Shown here piece after piece: positions 34,032 to 42,932 of a stretch of DNA of 64,000 nucleotides. Under the pieces are notes generated by a model. That model searched no databases. It was not told where the DNA came from and saw only the letters and a list, made by a program, of their open reading frames with translations. The DNA is from an uncultured beta proteobacterium (GTDB taxonomy: Bacteria; Pseudomonadota; Gammaproteobacteria; Burkholderiales; SG8-41). The stretch lies in contig CAISYC010000068.1 of assembly GCA_903889565.1 (NCBI GenBank), positions 248,001 to 312,000 on the forward strand, written 5' to 3'. Position 1 is the stretch's first letter. Every line of letters begins with the position of its first letter. Made by a program: the position numbers and the translations under genes.

Positions 34032-35282
34032 ATGGCATCGGATGAAGAAAAACACGGTCCGCGGCGCTGGCACGAACAGCGTTGGCTTACCGACGTGGTG
34101 GTGCGCGCGGAAAACATCGACTGGGACCAGCCGCGCGGCGCGCAGACCATTGCACCCATCGGCAGCGAGGCAACGCTGGAGGTGAACTGGGCGAAAAGCC
34201 GCATTCGCAAATACGACGACATCGCGCCCGCTTTTATTGCTGCTGCCGAACGCCGCGAACGCATGGCTGCCGATGCGCATTCGCTGGGGCATGCGGTGAC
34301 TGCGGCAGAACACCATTTCGCCGCGGCGATACTCTACACGCCCGCGGTATGGGCGATTACCGATGACGACGCGTGGCTGCGCGCGCTCTACGTTCGCATC
34401 AATGCCAACTATGCGGCGTGGATGCAGCAGGCGCCGCACCAGGTCGAGCGCTTCGAACTGCCGTTCGGCAAGGGCCGGCTGCCGGTCTACTGGCATTTGC
34501 CGCCGGGTTACAACGGCGGCCGCATACCGACGGTGCTCGCCACCGGCGGCATGGATACGCGCAAGGAACTGGTGGTGGCGCAGCATGGCGACCGTTTTCT
34601 GGCGCGCGGTTTCGCCGTGCTGTCGGTCGACGGGCCCGGGCGCGGCGAGGCACCGCTGCTGGGTTCCTATGTGACGGAGAAAAACTGGATCGAAGCCGGC
34701 GAAGTCTTCATGCAATTTATGCGCGGCCGCCCCGAAGTCGACCCGGAGGCCATCGTCGGTTTCGGTTCGAGCTTCGGTTCGTTCTGGATGACGCAGATCG
34801 CAGCCACGCAACCGCAACTCAAAGCCTGTGCCACCGCGTTGTGCTGCCACGAGGCCGGATGCCACACCATATTCGAAGAGGCCAGCCCCTCGTACAAAAA
34901 ACGTTTCATGTGGATGAGCAATCTGCATGACGAAGCCGCGTTCGACCGCATGGCCGCGCAGATGGATCTGCGGCCGCTGGTGCCGCAGATGAAAATGCCC
35001 TGGCTCAATATCGTCGGCGAGAAAGACGAGTTGTCGCCGGTCAAACATACGCTGGCGCTCGCAGCGAAGGCGGGCGGGCTGTCGCCGATCGTGATGTACC
35101 AGGGCGAACGCCACGCGCTGTCCGGCGCGTCGTCTATCGTGCTCGGCCCCAAATACATGACGCTGGCAGCCGACTGGCTGCTGGATCGCGTCAAGGGCAA
35201 GCCGGCGGAAGAATTTTTCGAAGTGATTCTGAGCGACGGGCGCAGCGAACGGCGGCCGCATCCGCGCACCGGCGGCGCGTAA
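34032..35282 (+). CDS. Second FrsA-like alpha/beta hydrolase
   Basis: A 416-residue protein of the same architecture as the one at 3997-5226: an N-terminal helical region with paired histidines (AAEHHFAAAILY near 92), then a hydrolase core with VLATGGMDTRKEL, SVDGPGRGEAP near 198, nucleophile elbow GSSFGS with Ser247, acid in GEKDELSP and His in GERHALSGA. The triad is intact. It follows the MBL gene by 15 bp as the last member of the nitroreductase-NUDIX-MBL-hydrolase operon, and converges with a Bug receptor gene three bases later. Confidence 0.87.
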   Translation: MASDEEKHGPRRWHEQRWLTDVVVRAENIDWDQPRGAQTIAPIGSEATLEVNWAKSRIRKYDDIAPAFIAAAERRERMAADAHSLGHAVTAAEHHFAAAILYTPAVWAITDDDAWLRALYVRINANYAAWMQQAPHQVERFELPFGKGRLPVYWHLPPGYNGGRIPTVLATGGMDTRKELVVAQHGDRFLARGFAVLSVDGPGRGEAPLLGSYVTEKNWIEAGEVFMQFMRGRPEVDPEAIVGFGSSFGSFWMTQIAATQPQLKACATALCCHEAGCHTIFEEASPSYKKRFMWMSNLHDEAAFDRMAAQMDLRPLVPQMKMPWLNIVGEKDELSPVKHTLALAAKAGGLSPIVMYQGERHALSGASSIVLGPKYMTLAADWLLDRVKGKPAEEFFEVILSDGRSERRPHPRTGGA

Positions 35283-35285
35283 AAT

Positions 35286-36254
35286 TTATTCGACGCGAAA
35301 CTTTGCCCGCCGGGCGGCGGCGGCCCACTTCGCCATTTCGCTCCTGATATTGGCGGCGAATTCGTCTGGTGAGCCGCCCAGCGGCTCGTAACCAAGCGCG
35401 ATCAGGCGCTGGCGCACGTCCGGCATCTGCAACGCCCGGCTCATCGCCGCGCTCAACAGGTTGACAATTTCGCGCGGCGTCGCAGCCGGGGCGAGCGAAC
35501 CCCAGTAACTGCCGGCATCGACCGCCGGCAATCCCGCTTCAATGAATGTCGGCACGCCGGGCAGTGCGGCTATCTGCCGATTGCCGGTGACGGCCAGCGC
35601 GCGCAGGCGTCCGCCGGCGACATGCTGCGCCAGCGAACTCGGGCCGCCGAACATCATCACCACCTGACCCGCGAGTACATCGGCAGTGGCGAGGCCGCCG
35701 CCTTTGTACGGAATGACGACGATGTCGATCGCGCTGGCGGCGCGGAACTGCTCGACGGCCAGATGCGTCGCGCTGCCGTAGCCGCCCATCGCGAAGTTGA
35801 AGAGTTTCGGCCGCGCCTTGGCGAGGGCGAGCAGTTCGCGCAGCGATTTCGCCGGCACCGAGGGATGCACGATCAGCGCTACCGGCGCCGAGGCGAGCAG
35901 CGAGACCGGCACGAAATCCTTCAGCGAGTCGTACGGCAGCTTCGCGAACAGGCTGGGGTTGCTCGCAAACGAGGTATCGACGTTGAGCAGCGTGTAACCG
36001 TCGGGCGCCGCCTTTGCCACGGCGTCGGTGCCGATCTGGCCGCCGGCGCCGGCGCGGTTTTCAACCACCATGGTCTGGCCGAGCAGTTCAGTCAGTTTGG
36101 GCGCGAGAATGCGCGTGAGATTGTCGGTGCCGCCGCCGGGCGCCAGCGCGACGACGATACGCACGGGGCGTGCCGGGAAGGTCTGTGCGATCGCGCCGCC
36201 GGCGAGCAGCGCGCCCGCCGTCAAGGCGAGAGTAAGGGCGCGGCGCGCCGTCAT
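35286..36254 (-). CDS. Bug-family substrate-binding protein
   Basis: A 322-residue TctC-like periplasmic receptor. A signal peptide (ALTLALTAGALLAGGAIAQ) leads to VRIVVALAPGGGTDNLTR (loop 1), VENRAGAGGQIG (loop 2), YKGGG and LPGVPTFIEAGLP. It is transcribed after the HpcH/HpaI aldolase, seven bases separating the genes, so receptor and aldolase probably serve the same compound. The stop is three bases from the end of the convergent hydrolase. No transmembrane TctA/B is near. Confidence 0.93.
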   Translation of the reverse strand: MTARRALTLALTAGALLAGGAIAQTFPARPVRIVVALAPGGGTDNLTRILAPKLTELLGQTMVVENRAGAGGQIGTDAVAKAAPDGYTLLNVDTSFASNPSLFAKLPYDSLKDFVPVSLLASAPVALIVHPSVPAKSLRELLALAKARPKLFNFAMGGYGSATHLAVEQFRAASAIDIVVIPYKGGGLATADVLAGQVVMMFGGPSSLAQHVAGGRLRALAVTGNRQIAALPGVPTFIEAGLPAVDAGSYWGSLAPAATPREIVNLLSAAMSRALQMPDVRQRLIALGYEPLGGSPDEFAANIRSEMAKWAAAARRAKFRVE

Positions 36255-36261
36255 GCTGCGA

Positions 36262-37047
36262 TCAGAGTTTGCAGCCGTTGAGAAAACCTGTGCGCTCGCG
36301 GCCGCCGGCGAGAATAAAACTCAGATCGCTGCCGCTCAGGATGAAACGCATGCCCATGCCGATGTATTTCTCCATCAGCTTGGGTTCGTAGACGCCGCCC
36401 ATGCCCGGATGCACCTTGTGCTGGCGGCAGGCCGCGATCACTTTCGCGTACGCATCGACGATGCGCGCGTCGCCGTACTGGCCGGGGATGCCCATTTCCG
36501 CGCACAGGTCGTTGGTGCCGATCAGCACGACATCGATGCCGGGTACCGCCGCGATGGCGTCGACCTGTTCGACCGCTTCGGGCGTTTCGACCATCACGAT
36601 CACCAGCGTTTCCGCATTGACGATGCGCGTGGCGTCGGCCAGCGGCACGTTGTGAAACTGAAACTGCGGCTGCGCGCCGGCCACCGAGCGGTGGCCGATC
36701 GGCGGATATTTGCAATACGACACCGCGCGCGCGGCTTCTTCGGCCGAATTCACGTGCGGCACGACCACGCCCTGCGCGCCGTTGTCGAGCATGCGTGTAG
36801 CGTGGTGATGTTCCTTGCCCGGCACGCGCACGATCGGCGTGATGCCGGTCGGCAGCGCGGCGGCGCAGATCTGGGCCGCGGTGTCGAGATCGAGCGAACT
36901 GTGTTCCATATCGATGAACAGCCAGTCGAAACCGGCGGTTTTGGCGATGGCGGCGATGTCCGAGGTCCGCGCCTGGCGCAGGCCGAGGCCGGTCGCGATC
37001 CGGCCTTCTTCGAGACGGTGTTTGGTGTGATTGGCATAGGCTTGCAT
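36262..37047 (-). CDS. HpcH/HpaI aldolase family protein
   Basis: A 261-residue TIM-barrel class II aldolase. LFIDMEHSSLDLD near 43-55, VRVPGKEHHHATRMLDNGAQGVVVP near 75-98, VMVETPEAVEQVD near 150 and LIGTNDLCAEMGIPGQ near 175 carry the Glu/Asp metal ligands and the substrate arginine as in 2-keto-3-deoxy-L-rhamnonate and 4-hydroxy-2-oxovalerate-type aldolases. It cleaves or forms a 2-oxo-4-hydroxyacid with pyruvate or a similar nucleophile. AGGAGGG before the ATG is an excellent ribosome site. Substrate is undetermined. Confidence 0.88.
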   Translation of the reverse strand: MQAYANHTKHRLEEGRIATGLGLRQARTSDIAAIAKTAGFDWLFIDMEHSSLDLDTAAQICAAALPTGITPIVRVPGKEHHHATRMLDNGAQGVVVPHVNSAEEAARAVSYCKYPPIGHRSVAGAQPQFQFHNVPLADATRIVNAETLVIVMVETPEAVEQVDAIAAVPGIDVVLIGTNDLCAEMGIPGQYGDARIVDAYAKVIAACRQHKVHPGMGGVYEPKLMEKYIGMGMRFILSGSDLSFILAGGRERTGFLNGCKL

Positions 37048-37138
37048 CGAATCCCTCCTGTTGGCGGCAATTTCTGGTTTAAGAACCGCAGTCTAGCGGG
37101 TTTTGCTCAACCACGACGGCGCCGCTGCCGGATTACGG

Positions 37139-37221
37139 AATGGTAATGCGGATGTCAGTCCGGCGTGGGTGCGGTGGCGGCGAATGGTAATGCCGACGTC
37201 AGTCTGGCGTGGGGTGCGTGG
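37139..37221. repeat. Imperfect tandem repeat upstream of the CzcE-like gene
   Basis: Two copies of a ~39-bp unit begin at 37139 and 37183, with a period of 44 bp. They share AATGGTAATGC, GTCAGT and GGCGTGG segments, differing at a few positions. The pair ends 60 bp before the CzcE-like gene and might be an operator, a leader element or a mere duplication. Confidence 0.7.
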
Positions 37222-37283
37222 TCCCATCATTCACCTGCAGCCGGAAGACGGCAGCGTAACTCAACCATGACAGGAGATACCAA

Positions 37284-37619
37284 ATGAAATCATCGCTCAA
37301 AATCATCGCTCTGGCCGCCGGCCTTATTGGCAGCACCGCCGTGTTCGCCGCCGGCACTCCGATGTATATCGGTGAAGCCATTGACGGTGCGACGGATGCG
37401 CAGCGTGTCATTACGATCAAGCCGGACACCAAATGGGTCAACGTTCGCGAGAACGAAGTCGTCAAGTTCGTCGATGCCGCCAGCGGCAAGAGCTTCGTCT
37501 GGGACTTTGATACCGGTCGCGATGTTGCGTTCGACCTGTCGAAGGTCGAGCCGGCGATTCTCGGCGGTCACCATGTCGCGGCTTATGTTGAATGCGTCAC
37601 CTGCGAGATCAACAACTAA
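37284..37619 (+). CDS. CzcE-like periplasmic heavy-metal protein
   Basis: A 111-residue exported protein. The signal peptide is MKSSLKIIALAAGLIGSTAVFA; the mature part is an all-beta CzcE-type domain with KWVNVRENEVVKFV, GKSFVWDFDT and VAFDLSKVEP, ending in a C-x2-C (VECVTCEINN). CzcE binds copper or other metals in the periplasm of Cupriavidus. The terminal Cys pair is not typical of CzcE and may add a metal site or disulphide. AGGAG before ATG 37284. A two-component system of the metal type follows after a terminator. Confidence 0.75.
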   Translation: MKSSLKIIALAAGLIGSTAVFAAGTPMYIGEAIDGATDAQRVITIKPDTKWVNVRENEVVKFVDAASGKSFVWDFDTGRDVAFDLSKVEPAILGGHHVAAYVECVTCEINN

Positions 37620-37643
37620 CCGGACGTATCAATGCCGGCATCA

Positions 37644-37673
37644 AAGCGCCGCCGCAAGGCGGCGCTTTTTTTT
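37644..37673 (+). terminator. Rho-independent terminator after the CzcE-like gene
   Basis: A perfect ten-base stem, AAGCGCCGCC pairing with GGCGGCGCTT across a GCAA tetraloop, followed by a T-run to 37673. It separates the CzcE-like gene from the two-component operon. Confidence 0.93.
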
Positions 37674-37700
37674 GGCAGCGGATGGTGGTTAGAATAGGCC

Positions 37701-38372
37701 ATGCGGATTCTGATCATTGAAGACGAAGGCAAAACGGCGGCCTACCTGCAGAAGGGGTTGACCGAGAACGGCTACGTCGTCGACGTCGCCGACAACGGCA
37801 TCGACGGCGCGCATCTGGCGCAGACCCAGTATTACGATTTGATCCTGCTTGATGTGATGCTGCCGGGTATCGACGGCTGGACGGTGCTGCAGCAGCTGCA
37901 CGCCGCGAAAAAAACGCCGGTTCTGTTTCTGACTGCGAAGGGCGGCGTCGAGGACCGCGTCAAGGGGCTCGAACTCGGCGCCGACGATTATCTGGTCAAG
38001 CCGTTCGCTTTTTCAGAATTGCTCGCGCGGGTGCGCTCGGTGTTGCGTCGCGGCGCCGTGCGCCAGCAGGACGTGATCAGCGTCGATGATCTGGAGGTCG
38101 ATCTGCTGCGCCGCCGGGTGCGGCGCGGCGGCGCCCGCATCGATCTGACGGCGAAGGAGTTCGGCCTGCTGTCGCTGCTGATACGGCGCGCCGGCGAGGT
38201 GCTTTCGCGCACGCTGATTGCCGAGCAGGTCTGGGACATGAATTTCGACAGCGATACCAACGTCGTCGATGTCGCGATCCGCCGCCTGCGCGCCAAAATC
38301 GACGACCCCTTCGAGCGCCGGTTGATCCACAACGTGCGCGGCGTCGGTTACGTTCTTGAGCAGCGTCCCTAG
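37701..38372 (+). CDS. Heavy-metal response regulator (CusR/CopR-like)
   Basis: A 223-residue OmpR-family transcription factor. Receiver: acidic pocket IIEDEG, phospho-acceptor Asp51 in [12 protein letters not shown] (here ILLDVMLP), Thr in FLTAKG and Lys in LVKPFAF. The C-terminal winged helix has [22 protein letters not shown] and [16 protein letters not shown], ending [12 protein letters not shown]. The order and spacing match the heavy-metal class (CusR, CopR, IrlR). Overlaps the sensor gene by 17 bases. It probably controls a metal-resistance locus, perhaps the CzcE-like gene upstream. Confidence 0.92.
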   Translation: MRILIIEDEGKTAAYLQKGLTENGYVVDVADNGIDGAHLAQTQYYDLILLDVMLPGIDGWTVLQQLHAAKKTPVLFLTAKGGVEDRVKGLELGADDYLVKPFAFSELLARVRSVLRRGAVRQQDVISVDDLEVDLLRRRVRRGGARIDLTAKEFGLLSLLIRRAGEVLSRTLIAEQVWDMNFDSDTNVVDVAIRRLRAKIDDPFERRLIHNVRGVGYVLEQRP

Positions 38373-39783
38373 CCGCGCAGTGCCGCGCGCCGCGGCGTGG
38401 TCGCTGACGCTGCGCCTGACCACCAGTTTCGCGATGGTGTCGCTGGTATTGATTGCGGGCGCCGGCATCTATCTTTACGCCTCGCTCGACCGCCGTCTCG
38501 ACGACGAGCATGCGGTGTTTCTGGCCGACGACGTCGAACGCCTGCGCGGCACGCTGGCGGAGGCGGCAAACGAAAACGGTTTTACCGGCAATCCGGGTGC
38601 GCGCCAGTGGCTGACGCCGATCGGCAGCCGCCTGCGCGTCGCGATCTACGACGATGCCGGCACGCCCATCATGGGCACGCAGACGGTGGTGCCGCGCGAG
38701 AGCGCAGGCGAGCCGGCGCCGATCGGAGAGCCGGCCATGCATGCGCATTTCTGGAAAGCGCCCGATGGCCGCGCTTACCGCGTGGTGTCGGCGCGCGCCG
38801 TGCTCGGCCGGGCGCGCACGCCGGTGCTGATCGTGCTCGGGCTGGATATTTCGATTGAGCGTCGTTTGCTGCGCGGCTTCCGGCATACGCTTTGGCTGAC
38901 CATACTGATCGGCGTGTTGTGCGCGGCGGGGCTCGGTTATCTGTTGACGCGGCAGGGATTGCGGCCGCTTGGCCGCATCGCCCGCGCGGCCGGAGAAATC
39001 ACCTCGTCGCAGCTGGCGCGGCGGCTCGATCCCGGCGACTCGCCGGTCGAACTGCGCGAAATGGTCGATGCGTTCAACGGCATGCTTGACCGGCTCGACG
39101 AATCGTTCGGCCGGCTGTCGCAGTTTTCATCCGATCTTGCGCACGAATTGCGCACGCCGATCAGCAACCTGATGGGCGAGGCGCAGGTCGCGCTGTCGCG
39201 CGCGCGCAGCGCCGACGAATATCGTGCGGTGGTCGAGTCGAGCGTCGAGGAACTCGAGCGGCTGTCGCGCATGACCGAGAACATGCTGTTCCTCGCCCGC
39301 GCCGACGACGCGCAGCAGCAGATCAAGCGGAGTGCGCTCGACGCGCGCGCGGAAATCGGGAAGATCGCCGAGTTTTACCAGCTGGTGGCGGACGAGTCGG
39401 GCGTGCGCATCGTTTGCCATGGCGGCGTCACGGTGCATGCCGATGCGCTGCTGTTCCGTCGCGCCCTCACCAACCTGCTGTCGAATGCGCTGCGGCATAC
39501 GGCGGGCGGCGGCGAAATCGCGGTCACCGCGCGCAGCGAAGGCGATGGCAGCGTTGCGATTAGCGTTGTCAATCCCGGGCCCGCCGTCGACGCCGCGCAT
39601 CTCGACCGCATATTCGACCGTTTTTACCGCGCCGATCCCGCGCGCGGCAATTCGGCGCAGGGGGCGGGGCTGGGGCTGGCCATCGTGCGCTCGATCATGC
39701 GGCTGCACGGCGGCAGTGTCGATGTCGTCAGTGCCGGCGGCCTCACCGAATTCACGCTGCGTTTCCCCGCCGTGCCGGCCTGA
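38356..39783 (+). CDS. Heavy-metal sensor histidine kinase (CusS/CopS-like)
   Basis: A 475-residue membrane kinase. Helix 1 ([21 protein letters not shown]) and helix 2 ([19 protein letters not shown]) enclose a ~130-residue periplasmic sensor with [17 protein letters not shown], which includes possible metal-binding His. A HAMP domain follows ([14 protein letters not shown]), then the dimerisation box [12 protein letters not shown] with phospho-acceptor His263. ATPase boxes are NLLSNALRH (N), VVNPGPAVD (G1-like) and GAGLGLAIV (G2). Start TTG 38356 overlaps the regulator; GTG 38380 is possible. It phosphorylates the adjacent regulator. Confidence 0.92.
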   Translation: MSSVPSRAVPRAAAWSLTLRLTTSFAMVSLVLIAGAGIYLYASLDRRLDDEHAVFLADDVERLRGTLAEAANENGFTGNPGARQWLTPIGSRLRVAIYDDAGTPIMGTQTVVPRESAGEPAPIGEPAMHAHFWKAPDGRAYRVVSARAVLGRARTPVLIVLGLDISIERRLLRGFRHTLWLTILIGVLCAAGLGYLLTRQGLRPLGRIARAAGEITSSQLARRLDPGDSPVELREMVDAFNGMLDRLDESFGRLSQFSSDLAHELRTPISNLMGEAQVALSRARSADEYRAVVESSVEELERLSRMTENMLFLARADDAQQQIKRSALDARAEIGKIAEFYQLVADESGVRIVCHGGVTVHADALLFRRALTNLLSNALRHTAGGGEIAVTARSEGDGSVAISVVNPGPAVDAAHLDRIFDRFYRADPARGNSAQGAGLGLAIVRSIMRLHGGSVDVVSAGGLTEFTLRFPAVPA

Positions 39784-39866
39784 ACCGGCTGCGGTGTCGC
39801 TGCCCGCGCCAAAACGCGCAAACGCTACTATCATCGCGTTTGTCTGCGGCAAAACCGGAGGTTGCG

Positions 39867-40748
39867 ATGGCTGTGCAAGGCGGCGTGCTCGCGCCCGCGC
39901 CCGCGATGGGCCGTTATCTCACATTCAAACTGAAGACACGCGCGCGTCCGCGCGCAGCATTGCTGAAACTCGCCGCGCTGGCCGACGGCGAGCGTTGCGT
40001 GGTCGGCATCGGGCAGGCCACGATCCACGCCTGCGGCGCCAGAATCGCCGGCATGCGTGCGTTTCCGCGCCTGTCGGCAAAGGGCATGGTGCTGCCATCG
40101 ACACCGGCCGCGTTGTGGTGCTGGCTGCGCGGCAGCGACCGCGGCGAACTCGTGCATCAGACGCGACGGCTCGTGCACGGGCTGGCGCCGGCGTATGCAT
40201 TGCTGACGGTGGTCGATGGCTTCCGTCACGACGGCGGGCGCGATCTCACCGGTTATGAAGACGGCACTGAAAATCCGAAGGGCAGAAAGGCGGTTGCCGC
40301 GGCGGTCGCGCAGGGGCGCGGCGCGGGGCTCGACGGCGCGAGTTTTGTCGCCGTGCAGTCCTGGGTCCACGACTTTGAAAAATTCGAGGCGATGAGTCCG
40401 CATGCGCAGGACAACGCGATCGGCCGCCGCCGCCGCGACAACGTCGAACTCGCACACGCGCCGCGCTCGGCCCACGTCAAGCGCACGGCGCAGGAAAACT
40501 TCGCGCCGGAAGCCTTCGTGCTGCGACGCTCGATGCCGTGGACCGACGCACAGTCGGCCGGCCTCATGTTCGTCGCTTTCGGCAAGTCGTTCGATGCCTT
40601 CGATGCGCAATTGCGGCGCATGACCGGTGCCGACGACAAAATTGTCGATGCGCTGTTCAAATTCACGCGGCCGGTCAGCGGTGCCTACTTCTGGTGTCCA
40701 CCCGTGAAGAACGGCAAACTCGATCTGCGCGCACTGTTTAAAGGCTGA
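39867..40748 (+). CDS. Dye-decolourising (DyP-type) heme peroxidase
   Basis: A 293-residue peroxidase. The GxxDG motif is GYEDGTENP with catalytic Asp132; the proximal heme His is probably His203 in HVKRTAQEN; the distal Arg is in FVLRRSMPW, and FVAFGKS follows. It lacks a Tat signal and so is of the cytosolic DyP-B kind, also known from encapsulin cargo; no encapsulin gene or clear cargo-loading tail is present. CCGGAGG lies six bases before ATG 39867, which is preferred over the TTG at 39840. It is followed two bases later by a Bug receptor gene, an unusual operon partner. Confidence 0.93.
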   Translation: MAVQGGVLAPAPAMGRYLTFKLKTRARPRAALLKLAALADGERCVVGIGQATIHACGARIAGMRAFPRLSAKGMVLPSTPAALWCWLRGSDRGELVHQTRRLVHGLAPAYALLTVVDGFRHDGGRDLTGYEDGTENPKGRKAVAAAVAQGRGAGLDGASFVAVQSWVHDFEKFEAMSPHAQDNAIGRRRRDNVELAHAPRSAHVKRTAQENFAPEAFVLRRSMPWTDAQSAGLMFVAFGKSFDAFDAQLRRMTGADDKIVDALFKFTRPVSGAYFWCPPVKNGKLDLRALFKG

Positions 40749-40750
40749 TC

Positions 40751-41740
40751 ATGATGAAACCAAACCGGTGTTCGCATCTGCCGCGCGTAGTCGCTCTGCT
40801 GTTGCTGGCCGCAACGACCGGCGCCGGCGCGCAGGGCCTGTGGAAGCCTGAAAAGAACATCGAGATCGTGGTCGGGCTCACCGCCGGCAGTTCGCAGGAT
40901 CGCAGCGCGCGTTTTCTGCAGAGCATTTTCCAGACGCGCGGTTTTGTCGGCGTGCCGGTGACGGTCAACAACCGTGTCGGCGGAGCCGGCAATATCGCGT
41001 GGAATTACCTCGCCACCAGAGCCGGCGACGCGCACTGGTTCCAGATTTCGTCGCCGACCATCCTTACCAATCACATTCTCGGCAGCGCGCCGTTTACCTA
41101 CAGCGATTACACGCCGCTGGCGCTGCTCGGCAACCAGTACATTGGCGTCGCCGTGCGCGCCGATTCGCCGTTGAAATCAGTGCGCGAAATGGTCGAACGG
41201 CTGCGCGCCAATCCGGCGGCGCTGAGCATGGCGACCAACAGCCAGGGCAGTTATCTGCACATCGTCTGCGCGCAGATTGCGCGCGCCTCGGGAATGGATG
41301 CGCGCAAACTCAAGCTGGCGATTTTCCAGGGCGGCGAATTGATGACGGCGGCGCTGGGCGGCCACGTCGATGCGATTGCGACGGTGACTTCCAATCTGCT
41401 GCCGCACGTGCAAAGCGGCAAGCTGCGGCTGATCGGTATTTCGTCGGCGAAGAGATTGGGCGGATTGCTGGCGAACGTACCCACACTCAAGGAGCAGGGC
41501 GTCGATCTTGTGATCGCGAACTGGCAGGGCGCGGTCGGCCCGCCGAAACTGACGCCGGCACAGATCGCGTACTGGGACGGCGTGTTCGCGCGCACGGTCA
41601 AGACCGACGAATGGCGCGCCGATCAGGAGCAGAACCTGTGGGAGAGCGATTACCTCAACGCCGCCGAGTTCTCGCGCTTTCTGAAGACCGACTACGATCA
41701 GGCGAAGGCGATTTTCGTCGAACTCGGGCTGGCGAGGTAG
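40751..41740 (+). CDS. Bug-family substrate-binding protein, divergent subtype
   Basis: A 329-residue periplasmic receptor. The signal (LLLLAATTGAGAQG) precedes WKPEKNIEIVVGLTAGSSQDRSAR. The PGG of the usual Bug first loop is changed to AGSS. Other shared features are NNRVGGAGNIAW, VRADSPLKSVREM and the late WQGAVGPPKLTPAQIAYWD. These same replacements occur in the receptor at 53306, so both belong to one subtype. It starts two bases after the DyP stop, so coupled translation is likely. Ligand unknown. Confidence 0.88.
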   Translation: MMKPNRCSHLPRVVALLLLAATTGAGAQGLWKPEKNIEIVVGLTAGSSQDRSARFLQSIFQTRGFVGVPVTVNNRVGGAGNIAWNYLATRAGDAHWFQISSPTILTNHILGSAPFTYSDYTPLALLGNQYIGVAVRADSPLKSVREMVERLRANPAALSMATNSQGSYLHIVCAQIARASGMDARKLKLAIFQGGELMTAALGGHVDAIATVTSNLLPHVQSGKLRLIGISSAKRLGGLLANVPTLKEQGVDLVIANWQGAVGPPKLTPAQIAYWDGVFARTVKTDEWRADQEQNLWESDYLNAAEFSRFLKTDYDQAKAIFVELGLAR

Positions 41741-41744
41741 GCGG

Positions 41745-42932
41745 TCAGTGCGATAACACGCGGGCCAGCACGACCAGGCCGGCTTCGGGCTGGCCGAATT
41801 CCTGGCGTGTGGCGACGGCGTCGCAGCTCTGCACGGCGAAACCCGCGTTGTTGAGCGCGCTGGCAATATAGCGGCGGCTGTGGCCGTAGCGGCTGCTCGG
41901 TTGCAATTGGTAGTCGATTCGCGTGTAGGCCGGCTCGACCAGCGTTTCGACGGTGAATGCGAACAAGCCGCCCGGGCGCAGCGCCCGGCGCACGCCGGCA
42001 AATACGTCCGTCATGTCGCCGAAATAGATCAGCGTGTCCGCCATTACGATCAGATCGAAGTCGTGATGGCGGCTGTGCAGGTAGGCGCCGAGTTCGGCCT
42101 CGACCAGCTTCGCATAGCCGGCGCGCTGCGCCGCCTTGGCGAGCATGCCGGGCGAGAGGTCGATGCCGGTCAGGCGGCGCGCGTAGGGCAGTAACACCGG
42201 CGCGCAAAGTCCGGTGCCGCAGCCGCCGTCGAGAACATCGAGTGTGCCGTCTGCCGTCAGGTGATTTTCGAGCAGGGCGGCGATGACCTGCGGACCGCGA
42301 TAGCCGAGTTTGCCGACCAGTTTAATGTCGAAGTCTTCGGCCATGCCGTCGAACAGCGTCTTGATGAAACCCGCGGGCGACTTTGCCGGCACGTTTTCGC
42401 CGGTGCACGCAGTCAGCAAATACCGGGCATACGCATTGTCGGGCTCCGCGCGCAGCCATGCGCGATAGCAGTCGGCAGCCTCCCTGATGCGGCCGAGGCG
42501 GTAATAGGCGATGGCCAGCTGCTGCGGCGATTTGCCGGCGAGCGGCGGCAGCACGAAAGCGCTGCACGAGAGCAGCGAAGATTCCTCCGTGCGTCCGTCC
42601 GCCATCAGCAGCGCGGAGAGATTCTGCAGGGCAGGCGCGAATTGCGGATCGCAGGCAATGGCGCGACGCCAGGCGGCTTCCGCGGCGGCGGTGTCGTTCC
42701 GGCGCGAGCACGCGGCGCCGAGATTGTTCCACAGGTTGGCATCGCTGCCGTGCAGCGATATGGCGGTGAGGAATGCGGCGACCGCGGCCGCGGTATCGCC
42801 TGCTGCGAACAGCGCGTTGCCGCGGTCATTGTGCAATGACGCTTCCGAGATTCGTTCCGCGCATTCGATTGGCCCTGGCAGGCCGTGGCCGACCGGCATG
42901 GTCGTCGGGGGTGAAACCATATTGAGTAACAT
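41745..42932 (-). CDS. TPR-repeat SAM methyltransferase
   Basis: A 395-residue two-part protein. Residues ~30-180 make three or four tetratricopeptide-like helical pairs (NDRGNALFAAGDTAAAVAAF, NLWNNLGAACSRRNDTAAAEAAW, LAIAYYRLGRIREAADCYRAWL). The rest is a class I methyltransferase: VLDGGCGTGLCAP (SAM motif I), LTGIDLSPGMLAKA, FDLIVMADTLIYF and RRALRPGGLFAFTVE. This match is to TPR-fused methyltransferases of unknown targets, possibly proteins or ubiquinone-like small molecules. The start at ATG 42932 is the best of several; ATG 42920 is possible. It converges with the Bug receptor gene four bases away. Confidence 0.87.
   Translation of the reverse strand: MLLNMVSPPTTMPVGHGLPGPIECAERISEASLHNDRGNALFAAGDTAAAVAAFLTAISLHGSDANLWNNLGAACSRRNDTAAAEAAWRRAIACDPQFAPALQNLSALLMADGRTEESSLLSCSAFVLPPLAGKSPQQLAIAYYRLGRIREAADCYRAWLRAEPDNAYARYLLTACTGENVPAKSPAGFIKTLFDGMAEDFDIKLVGKLGYRGPQVIAALLENHLTADGTLDVLDGGCGTGLCAPVLLPYARRLTGIDLSPGMLAKAAQRAGYAKLVEAELGAYLHSRHHDFDLIVMADTLIYFGDMTDVFAGVRRALRPGGLFAFTVETLVEPAYTRIDYQLQPSSRYGHSRRYIASALNNAGFAVQSCDAVATRQEFGQPEAGLVVLARVLSH

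Noticed and set aside
33147-35261. 704-residue leftward frame opposite the MBL and hydrolase genes
   Set aside because: Arg/His-rich shadow of two clear genes on the other strand.
38884-39852. Antisense ORF opposite the sensor kinase
   Set aside because: Shadow of the histidine kinase; kinase motifs on the plus strand are complete.
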